Shown: piece after piece, positions 1 to 5,026 of the stretch
Position numbering within the stretch: position 1 is the stretch's first letter
Layout: each line of letters begins with the position of its first letter
Source: Planctomycetaceae bacterium
Lineage (GTDB): Bacteria > Planctomycetota > Planctomycetia > Planctomycetales > Planctomycetaceae
Direction: 5' to 3'
NCBI GenBank assembly: GCA_015487825.1
Contig: WFOZ01000812.1
Coordinates: 1 to 5,026, forward strand
DNA length: 5,026 nucleotides
Position numbers and translations under genes: made by a program
Notes under the pieces: model-generated
What the model was told of the DNA's origin: nothing
Databases searched by the model: none
What the model saw: the letters and a program-made list of their open reading frames with translations, nothing else

Positions 1-2087
1 AAGTAATCCAGCTCAACCTCGTAGTACCCCAGACTGCCATAGTCACTATAGCCAATTGATACGTTCTTGAAGCCTACTCCATCAACGCGAAGGTAATAAG
101 TTTCTCCCGGATCGAGAACGAAAGTGATTGTTCCATCAAGCCTGCCTTCGGGACTACTGAATGTAATCAGTTGACCTGCACTGTTGAAAAGATCTACAGC
201 AAGGTCAAGATTGGGCCTCAACGCAGCAGGGTTGACTCTGATATCAACTCCTGTAACCTCAAAACCACTTAGCTGTGGCACAGAGAATGAGAACCAGTCC
301 AAGTCAGTTCTTTTTGTGATAATCCCGGTATCGTAAAATGAAGAGGGAGTCACTTCAGTCAGCGGAGTGGCTGTTGCCAGCGTGTCACCGTAATCATCTA
401 CACGGTAACCAAACCCATTCCCACCAGTAATAATTGACAGGTCATCCTGCTGAGCTCCGTGTCCGAAGGGAACCGAATTGTTAGCTTCAAACTGGTAATG
501 TCTTTTTCCATCATCTGGACTGGGGTCACGGCTTAGTGGTCCGCTAAAGTATTCCCCGGAACTCCATTGAGTCATCGAACGGCTAAAGGCAGCCCCCATA
601 ATTGGTCCCCAACTGTTGACTCCACTGCCGTGACCACCGTAGTAAGTTTGATTGAAGTTTGGATCTTGCACTCCCGTGGTGGTATTAAACCGAAAAAGCC
701 CATCGTGATCGAGGCCCATCGTATGCCCAACTTCATGTGAGATCGCCTCGGAAATACCATTAACTGCTCCACTAAGTCCTCCCAGATTACTCTGGAACAC
801 AAATGTCGGATTATCTCTACTGGAATTGAAAGAACCAACAAATGCGATACCACCAACGATACCGAAGTCGGGTGAGAGCCACTCTCCGCTATCACCTGCT
901 ACAACAACTCGAATTCCCCATCTATCCACAAGATCAAGAGAAATATCGATGTTATAATCTCCTGTACTATTAACCCCGGCTCCAGAGGATGGGTCGAGTG
1001 GGTCATCCTGCGCACCACCGACCAGCAAAGCTTCAGGCTGGGAAACACTCTGCTCTTTCCCGCCTCCTGTAGCACCACTAACAACAACAAAGTAATCACC
1101 GTTAATAGCCGCTTCATAAGCAATAACACTGTCAAACCCATCGACGTCATCATTGTCAGCGACAATATTGCCGAATGAGTCATAGATGGTGACATAAGAA
1201 TCAAGTGTGCTTCCAATAGATTCAGCATCGATATCTACCGAAATAACAGAACCGGCCTGAACACCTCGAACTGCATACCAGTCGTAGTCCCCGCTTGTTG
1301 TTCCGAATGCACCATCACCTATATTCATTCCGACTGCACGTGCAGTACTTCCGGAGACAAGATTCGTCTCAATGGCATCTATCTGAGAACCATTTTCTTC
1401 GTCAACTCCAGGGGAAACCAGATCAATTACCGTTCCAGGAATAATCTGTCTTCTCAGGTCATCTAAATCCGCGGGCTCTTGAGTTGTTACATTCACATTA
1501 AACGGACGAAAATCTTCAGAAACTCTTCGCCAGATATCATAAATGTTTGACAGTTCCTGATCATTAAATGTGAAAATATCCCCATCAATATCGTAAGGAC
1601 GCGAATCGATACGTTGACCGCCATTCCAGCCGGTTTGATCAACACCAGAAGGGTCGTTGGTGATCTGACCATTAAAGTCGAGATAAATAGTTTTTGTCGC
1701 ACTGGGATTACTATTCAAAAACATAATATCTTCTGGAGCAAAAACATAACTGTTGCTCAGTGGATTACCGGGGTCATTGCCCCCCGCAGCCCCTTGGGCG
1801 GCTCCTGCAGATGCTTGTGGCAAGTCGTTAAAATCATCAGAGTCAAATCCCGGGAAACTATCCGCAGCTATCTTGAAACCACTATAAGTAGTAACGTCAT
1901 TGTGTGGTTCCTCTTCTGCCCCGGCGAGCAAAATTCTTTGTTCCATTTCCTCTACAACCTGGGAGAACCCCCGGCTCATTGATTGCTGGCGGGTTGATTT
2001 GAGGCGACGCTTGCTCCCTGAGAGCTGCCCTAAAGAGTGATCAACAACCAAGCTGGAGATTCGAGCAAACAAAGACTGAACTGACAT
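1..2087 (-). CDS. Secreted metzincin-like zinc metalloprotease with LEPR-XLL-type N-terminus and PPC domains (partial, C-terminus outside window)
   Basis: The frame is open from an ATG at 2087 to the window edge, giving 695 residues without a stop. Seen in order: a basic N-terminus; a degenerate LEPR-XLL-like motif EEMEQRILLAGA (residues 46-57); a catalytic N-terminal part starting TIYLDFNG (133-140) and continuing through FRPFNVNVTT (193-202); a PPC-like beta domain (about 234-384); the rest of the catalytic domain from WGIRVVVAG (390-398) with the zinc site HEVGHTMGLDHDG (451-463) and Met-turn IMG (496-498); then a classical PPC domain (about 563-695) ending SDYGSLGYYEVEL. In metzincins H451, H455 and H461 bind zinc and E452 is the catalytic base. 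Extracellular protein degradation is inferred. There is no clear Sec signal peptide, and export through the LEPR-XLL-type leader is inferred. The ATG is chosen because AAGGTG lies 6 nt upstream. Family assignment is firm; substrate is unknown. Confidence 0.93.
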   Translation of the reverse strand, partial: MSVQSLFARISSLVVDHSLGQLSGSKRRLKSTRQQSMSRGFSQVVEEMEQRILLAGAEEEPHNDVTTYSGFKIAADSFPGFDSDDFNDLPQASAGAAQGAAGGNDPGNPLSNSYVFAPEDIMFLNSNPSATKTIYLDFNGQITNDPSGVDQTGWNGGQRIDSRPYDIDGDIFTFNDQELSNIYDIWRRVSEDFRPFNVNVTTQEPADLDDLRRQIIPGTVIDLVSPGVDEENGSQIDAIETNLVSGSTARAVGMNIGDGAFGTTSGDYDWYAVRGVQAGSVISVDIDAESIGSTLDSYVTIYDSFGNIVADNDDVDGFDSVIAYEAAINGDYFVVVSGATGGGKEQSVSQPEALLVGGAQDDPLDPSSGAGVNSTGDYNIDISLDLVDRWGIRVVVAGDSGEWLSPDFGIVGGIAFVGSFNSSRDNPTFVFQSNLGGLSGAVNGISEAISHEVGHTMGLDHDGLFRFNTTTGVQDPNFNQTYYGGHGSGVNSWGPIMGAAFSRSMTQWSSGEYFSGPLSRDPSPDDGKRHYQFEANNSVPFGHGAQQDDLSIITGGNGFGYRVDDYGDTLATATPLTEVTPSSFYDTGIITKRTDLDWFSFSVPQLSGFEVTGVDIRVNPAALRPNLDLAVDLFNSAGQLITFSSPEGRLDGTITFVLDPGETYYLRVDGVGFKNVSIGYSDYGSLGYYEVELDY

Positions 2088-2093
2088 TTAGTG

Positions 2094-2099
2094 CACCTT
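2094..2099 (-). promoter_or_regulatory. Ribosome binding site of the metalloprotease gene
   Basis: On the minus strand AAGGTG is followed by a 6-nt spacer and the ATG at 2087. This is a good Shine-Dalgarno match and fixes the start of the protease. By contrast, neither of the two C1 genes in this window has a comparable site. Confidence 0.7.
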
Positions 2100-2190
2100 A
2101 CCCGTTGGGGACCTAGCAAAACTGTATTCTCTGAGACTGATAATCTGATTGAATCGAACAGATAATTATTACGGATTGAACCAGCGATTG

Positions 2191-2220
2191 ATCGTATCCA
2201 GATGAAGAATCGGATTTCAA
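2191..2220 (-). promoter_or_regulatory. Weak candidate sigma-70-like promoter for the protease
   Basis: Minus-strand TTGAAA (2220-2215) is separated by 18 nt from TACGAT (2196-2191). This would leave a leader of roughly 95-100 nt before the protease ATG. The -10 matches consensus at only four of six positions, and the region is AT-rich, so chance matches are expected. Confidence 0.22.
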
Positions 2221-2458
2221 GAACTTATTAAGAAAATAAACAATAAATCCCAGATACTCGGTGCGAAACGCAGACAGGCGGAATAATCTACAAAAAAATT
2301 GAAAAATTTCGAAAATAAACTGTTCTGACTTGTATTTGTAGTTTTGGTCTCGTTTTTCAGCTATAAACAGCCCGATTTGCCAGCATCGCCAGCAAGCCGT
2401 CAACACTCAGAATGATTGCGAGAGAGCCAATCGTTCGGGATGTGCTGCTTATCCATAC

Positions 2459-3352
2459 TCACATCGATTTTACCCATTGCACCACTTTTTCGGGAACATC
2501 AATTCCTGTTGCATTCCGAAAGGCACTCCAACCGGGACAGGCGTTTACTTCGAGCAGATAAAGATGCCCATCCTGATCGTAGATCAGATCAACTCCTGCA
2601 AAAATGGTCCCGGTTGCCAGACAGGCTTGTTGAGCTAAATTAATTTCTGCATCACTCGGATAGTGTAAACTGGCAGCACCATCAAGCGAGCAGTTTGTAC
2701 GAAAATCGACCGAGGAAGTCCGCTTGATCGCTCCGAGCGGCTTTCCATCCAGCATGAGAATTCTCAGATCACTCTGGTTCGCCTTGTCGCTGCACAGAAA
2801 CTTTTGTAAATACAGAACAGCTCCAATTTGTTCCCAGGCGTTGAAAACTCTGCGAGCAGTTTCCGGATCGGTAATTCTAACAATCCCGCGGCCCTCGGCT
2901 CCGAAAAGCGGTTTGAGAATAACATCCCGATTCATGTCATCAAAAACCGCCAGCGCCTGTTCTGCGGATTCACAGCAATAAGTTTCCGGAACAGCCAACC
3001 CGGCTCGCCTGCATCGCGATAACGTCAGGTATTTATCGACTGCACATTCTATCGCTTTGGGAGGATTGATGACGGTTACTCCGCAGGATTCCAGCGACCA
3101 AAGCAGATCCATCCGAAAAACAACCTGCTCCAACGAACCACCCGGCATGTTACGAACCAGGCAAACGTCGTATTCATTCAACGGTAAAAGCAATTCTTCG
3201 TGCTTAGTAGAAATCGTTTCTGAATTACCCTTCAGATGAGAAGCAAGTTGATCAAAAGGCACGATATCGCAGCGGATACGATGCTTTTCCGCAGCTGCGG
3301 AAATTTCACTGCAATAGGGGCTTGTCGGGTTACCAATCAGAAGCATTCGCAT
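2459..3352 (-). CDS. RimK-like ATP-grasp ligase, probably a glutamate ligase for an H4MPT-pathway cofactor
   Basis: A 297-residue ATP-grasp protein, normal in length for RimK / MptN-type alpha-L-glutamate ligases. Visible motifs from the chosen ATG: N-terminal strand MRMLLIGNP; NPPKAIECAVDKYLT (96-110), the usual start of the ATP-grasp fold; VILKPLFGAEGRGI (144-157), with nucleotide-binding Lys and a Gly-rich loop; LQKFL (182-186); DLRILMLDGKPLGAIKR (195-211); and FAGVDLI...LLEVNACPGW (251-276), whose Glu and Asn are expected Mg-ATP ligands. The family joins a carboxylate to an amine via an acyl-phosphate, in the cytoplasm. Its position 79 bp after mch suggests glutamylation of dephospho-H4MPT or methylofuran, similar to the RimK-like gene found among bacterial C1 genes (Orf9 type) and archaeal MptN. 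True ribosomal S6 modification (RimK) is less likely from context. An in-frame TTG at 3364 is an alternative start; no strong ribosome binding site decides between them. Confidence 0.9.
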   Translation of the reverse strand: MRMLLIGNPTSPYCSEISAAAEKHRIRCDIVPFDQLASHLKGNSETISTKHEELLLPLNEYDVCLVRNMPGGSLEQVVFRMDLLWSLESCGVTVINPPKAIECAVDKYLTLSRCRRAGLAVPETYCCESAEQALAVFDDMNRDVILKPLFGAEGRGIVRITDPETARRVFNAWEQIGAVLYLQKFLCSDKANQSDLRILMLDGKPLGAIKRTSSVDFRTNCSLDGAASLHYPSDAEINLAQQACLATGTIFAGVDLIYDQDGHLYLLEVNACPGWSAFRNATGIDVPEKVVQWVKSM

Positions 3353-3372
3353 TACTGATTTCAATCTCTCTA

Positions 3373-3393
3373 AAGCCGTAGCGGCTTCTACGG
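3373..3393. repeat. Two overlapping, mutually exclusive short hairpins between mch and the ligase gene
   Basis: The plus strand reads AAGCCG-TAG-CGGCTT (3373-3387), a perfect 6-bp stem with a 3-nt loop. Overlapping it is CCGTAG-CGGCTT-CTACGG (3376-3393), a perfect 6-bp stem with a 6-nt loop. Both cannot form at once. The element lies about 20 nt before the ligase ATG. It has no following T-run, so it does not look like a standard terminator. It could be a processing or translation-control structure, or a dispersed short repeat. Confidence 0.55.
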
Positions 3394-3431
3394 TTGTCCC
3401 ATTTTCAACCCACCGGAATAAATCACTTCGA

Positions 3432-4382
3432 TTAAATACCGAATGATTCTTTCAACAGCTTTTCGTTTGTCTTGCCAAAGCAATGCACGCGACCGGTTTC
3501 GATATTTTGAAAAACGATTTGAGCCGGGCTGAAAAGCATTGGATCGATCTGATAGAAATCGCAATTGACATCGCGAAAAATCTGCTCAAACGGTTTTCCA
3601 TAATCTGCAGAAGAACTTGAGGGAACTTTCGGGCCAATTTGCTCGATCAATTCGTCATCGCCACGAACGAATAACGTCACCTGCCCGCCATACAAAATCG
3701 AATCGTTTGTACGACCGATTGCCGCCAGCGAGTTGCCAGCCACGGGAGAAAGTGGGGCAACCCCGGTAGCGGAAACAATGCGGTTGACATCGAAATCAAG
3801 CTCGTGCAGTTTATGCAAAGCCGTTTCTACCGACCGGGCGTTTATCTGCAAACTCCCCGCCAGGCTTGCTGTTGGGGCAATAATCAGAACGAGGCTACCA
3901 GGTTCCACATTTGATTTGGTCGCAATTTCCCGAGCCGTTTGAGAATCGGGCAGTTTATCTGCTTCAAGAACCCCAACTGCACGATGATGCTGTTCGCGGT
4001 AATCGAGTTGTCTGAAAATATCCTCGCGTCCCGCATTGGCACGCATCGGGCCGGATCCCATCGCGAAATAACTGTCGGTTTTCACCTCCCAGCCGGCATA
4101 CTGACTCAACAGACAAGCACGGGCAGGAAAGTCGGTCGTTACCTGAACCATCGGCCAACCAACCGATTCGATATTTCCAGTTTGCAGGGAAATCTCCGCC
4201 AATCCGGACATGCAAACTTTAGAAAGCAGAAGCCCCGCCGCAATCGAGCCCTCGGTTTTTACACCAAAATCGAGAATACGTACTCCGCTCGGAAGCTCCT
4301 TGGCGGTTGCTTTTAACTCGCCAGGATTTTCCAGCGTTTTCTCAATCAGTTCCCAGGCTCGGGTATTAAGTGGTTTAGTCAT
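3432..4382 (-). CDS. mch: Methenyltetrahydromethanopterin cyclohydrolase
   Basis: Mch catalyses the reversible hydrolysis of 5,10-methenyl-H4MPT to formyl-H4MPT in the cytoplasm. In bacteria it acts in the tetrahydromethanopterin-linked oxidation of formaldehyde to formate. From the ATG the protein has 316 residues, the usual family length. Motifs that match bacterial and archaeal Mch: RILDFGVKTEGSIAAG (35-50); QYAGW (94-98); AMGSGPMRA (107-115); IIAPTASLAGSLQINAR (167-183) followed by ETALHKLHELDFD; GVAPLSPVAG; GRTNDSILYGG (223-233); SADYGKPFEQIF (258-269); and DFYQIDPMLFSPA (275-287). There is no sign of truncation and the protein should be active. The ATG at 4382 is preferred over the in-frame TTG at 4400 because a good promoter places transcription start at that ATG and the TTG would lie inside the promoter spacer. 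It is the upstream member of a probable two-gene unit with the ligase. Confidence 0.97.
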   Translation of the reverse strand: MTKPLNTRAWELIEKTLENPGELKATAKELPSGVRILDFGVKTEGSIAAGLLLSKVCMSGLAEISLQTGNIESVGWPMVQVTTDFPARACLLSQYAGWEVKTDSYFAMGSGPMRANAGREDIFRQLDYREQHHRAVGVLEADKLPDSQTAREIATKSNVEPGSLVLIIAPTASLAGSLQINARSVETALHKLHELDFDVNRIVSATGVAPLSPVAGNSLAAIGRTNDSILYGGQVTLFVRGDDELIEQIGPKVPSSSSADYGKPFEQIFRDVNCDFYQIDPMLFSPAQIVFQNIETGRVHCFGKTNEKLLKESFGI

Positions 4383-4388
4383 ACGGAG

Positions 4389-4417
4389 GTTATCGTTCAA
4401 ATCAGACGAAATTTCAA
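4389..4417 (-). promoter_or_regulatory. Predicted mch promoter giving a leaderless or near-leaderless mRNA
   Basis: Minus-strand TTGAAA (4417-4412; five of six matches to TTGACA) is followed by a 17-nt spacer and GATAAC (4394-4389; four of six matches to TATAAT). The ATG of mch begins 7 nt after the -10 box, where transcription normally starts. No Shine-Dalgarno sequence precedes this ATG, in agreement with a leaderless transcript. This is inference from spacing and consensus only. Confidence 0.5.
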
Positions 4418-4422
4418 TTGAA
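4408..4422. promoter_or_regulatory. Overlapping palindromes across the mch -35 region, candidate operator
   Basis: GAAATTTC (4408-4415) and TTCAATTGAA (4413-4422) are both perfect palindromes, share three bases and cover the -35 box of the predicted mch promoter. A binding site for a dimeric regulator is possible. Short AT-rich palindromes also arise by chance, so this is only a candidate. Confidence 0.25.
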
Positions 4423-4574
4423 CAGCCATTTCAGGATTTCTGCCTGAAGCAACATCCGAATGCTGTACCGGTTATGCGGATTTCGACGACTGGTTTCGAT
4501 ACTGCCTGACAAAACTTGAGCCTCAATGGAAAAAATGTGTAGAAATCCAACTCGAATTTGGCAACGATGGAGGC

Positions 4575-4811
4575 ATGAAAGCGACAACCATTAGCCATTG
4601 TCTGATTCATCAGCTCCCGGAAACAGGAACCAGCCCGATCGGCAGCGTCTGCCCGCGGTGCAAGAGACTGCTCTATACCCAGCCTGCGTCGTTGGAAAAC
4701 AGAGCTTATTGGGAAAGCCAGCCCGGAGCCTACACGCTGGACCGCCGCCCGATTTTCATCTACACAAGATTCGGCGACAACTACAAAATTCGCTCACTCA
4801 TTGAAGAGTAA
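4575..4811 (+). CDS. Possible small hypothetical protein with a CPxC motif
   Basis: I do not recognise this protein. From the ATG at 4575 it has 78 residues, with SHCLIH near the N-terminus, a CPRC pair (residues 26-29) that could bind metal together with the earlier Cys/His, and a C-terminal half rich in aromatics (IFIYTRFGDNYKIRSL). No signal peptide or membrane segment is seen. It is divergent from mch with a 192-bp gap. GGAGG sits only 1 nt before the ATG, too close for normal use. The same frame is open without a stop back to 4422 but has no ATG, GTG or TTG there. The upstream 49 codons give protein-like sequence with further Cys residues, so the true start may be non-standard or the 5' end damaged. 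Being a chance frame remains possible. Confidence 0.42.
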   Translation: MKATTISHCLIHQLPETGTSPIGSVCPRCKRLLYTQPASLENRAYWESQPGAYTLDRRPIFIYTRFGDNYKIRSLIEE

Positions 4812-5026
4812 GTATTGCTCAATGCGATACCGCGAGAAGTATCTACCCTCTGGTTAACAAGGCAAGTTTGAAGTTCCCTTTACGGCCAGAAAAAGAGAAC
4901 GCGGTCCAATTCTGGGGGCAGATTGTGTGAAAGTCAGCTGGGTATTCATACTTTTCAAATAACAATCTGTCCCCAGCCACCCTCCCGCTGAATAGTTAGA
5001 AAAGAAAATGGGACAATGTGTGTGAC
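4812..5026. other. Non-coding right end with no gene seen
   Basis: No reading frame with coding character was found on either strand after the small plus-strand frame. The only structure of note is the inverted repeat at 4912-4976. A short GATAC/GTATC pair (4826-4843) has no T-run and is too weak to call a terminator. Confidence 0.5.
4912..4976. repeat. Imperfect 15-bp inverted repeat, REP-like palindrome candidate
   Basis: Left arm CTGGGGGCAGATTGT (4912-4926) and right arm ACAATCTGTCCCCAG (4962-4976) are reverse complements except for one position, which would be a G-U wobble in plus-strand RNA. The 35 nt between them form the loop. GGGG(A/T)CAGA-type sequences are known from repeats near REP-associated tyrosine transposases in many bacteria; the likeness here is from memory, not from a search. 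No transposase is visible in the window. Confidence 0.7.

Larger units (their letters stand above)
2088..2458. other. AT-rich intergenic region between ligase and protease genes
   Basis: This 371-bp gap separates the stop of the ATP-grasp gene from the start of the protease on the same strand. It is clearly richer in A and T than its neighbours, notably 2281-2340. A minus-strand frame with a GTG start (2406-2113, 97 codons) is open, but its translation is rich in Phe, Tyr, Ser and Ile, shows no domain and has no ribosome binding site, so I do not call it a gene. It contains short palindromes such as TTTCGAAA (2307-2314) and a direct repeat GCCAGC-ATC-GCCAGC near 2380. I see no convincing hairpin plus T-run terminator after the ligase gene. 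Confidence 0.6.

Noticed and set aside
572..1228. Two minus-strand open frames of about 107 and 109 codons
   Set aside because: They are alternative frames of the protease. The zinc motif and PPC signatures are in the frame starting at 2087, which is open throughout.
1614..1982. Plus-strand open frame of 122 codons
   Set aside because: It lies antisense to the protease gene, whose translation shows clear domain motifs across the same bases; the plus frame has no recognisable feature.
2380..2395. GCCAGC direct repeat after the ligase gene as a terminator or repeat array
   Set aside because: Only two 6-bp copies, forming no stable stem and no T-tract; consistent with chance.
2113..2406. 97-codon minus-strand frame with GTG start in the gap before the protease
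   Set aside because: AT-rich, with low-complexity amino-acid make-up, no ribosome binding site and no domain; best explained as a chance frame in AT-rich intergenic DNA.
2400..2456. 18-codon minus-strand mini-frame (starts MDKQHIPNDW) just after the ligase stop
   Set aside because: Very short, no convincing ribosome binding site, nothing to distinguish it from chance.
4385..4390. GGAGGT on the plus strand, a perfect Shine-Dalgarno-like string
   Set aside because: No start codon with a useful open frame follows at the proper distance; on the minus strand it is the discriminator between the mch -10 box and the ATG.
3939..4509. Plus-strand frames antisense to mch (125 and 99 codons)
   Set aside because: Mch is well conserved on the minus strand over most of this stretch; the antisense frames have no recognisable features.
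4598..4804. Second plus-strand frame with TTG start overlapping the small CPxC frame
   Set aside because: Shifted frame of the same stretch with no start signal and no recognisable motif; the frame beginning at 4575 is more protein-like.
4826..4843. GATAC/GTATC hairpin after the small plus-strand frame as terminator
   Set aside because: Only a 5-bp stem with an 8-nt loop and no T-run follows.

Overview
The window looks like a piece of a planctomycete (Planctomycetota) chromosome of moderate GC content. Two independent signs point there. One is a bacterial gene pair for archaeal-type, tetrahydromethanopterin-linked C1 metabolism: mch and a RimK-like ATP-grasp ligase. The other is a large exported metalloprotease with a degenerate LEPR-XLL-type N-terminal motif and pre-peptidase C-terminal (PPC) domains, a protein style typical of planctomycetes. 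I cannot name the genus from sequence alone.

Layout. Positions 1-2087 (minus strand) hold the first 695 codons of a secreted metzincin-like zinc protease whose C-terminus lies outside the window. Positions 2088-2458 are an AT-rich gap with its ribosome binding site and perhaps its promoter. Positions 2459-3352 (minus) encode an ATP-grasp ligase of the RimK / H4MPT-glutamate ligase type. Positions 3432-4382 (minus) encode methenyl-H4MPT cyclohydrolase. The two C1 genes are 79 bp apart on the same strand, so mch then ligase is probably one transcript. Upstream of mch is a divergent region with a well-placed sigma-70-like promoter that would give a nearly leaderless mRNA. On the plus strand, 4575-4811 may encode a small CPxC-containing protein of unknown function, with an unexplained open frame running upstream of its ATG. 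The last 200 bp hold no gene I can support, but contain an imperfect 15-bp inverted repeat (4912-4926 / 4962-4976) that resembles REP-type palindromes.

How the genes work together. Mch hydrolyses methenyl-H4MPT to formyl-H4MPT in the formaldehyde oxidation/detoxification route. The ATP-grasp enzyme probably adds glutamate to a cofactor of that route (dephospho-H4MPT or methylofuran), although its exact substrate cannot be read from sequence. The protease is most likely a separate transcription unit with no functional link to them.

Most unusual points: a PPC-type domain that appears to be inserted inside the protease catalytic domain; the predicted leaderless promoter of mch with overlapping palindromes; two mutually exclusive hairpins between mch and the ligase; and the REP-like inverted repeat at the right end. 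I found no CRISPR array, tRNA, rRNA, insertion sequence or defence system.
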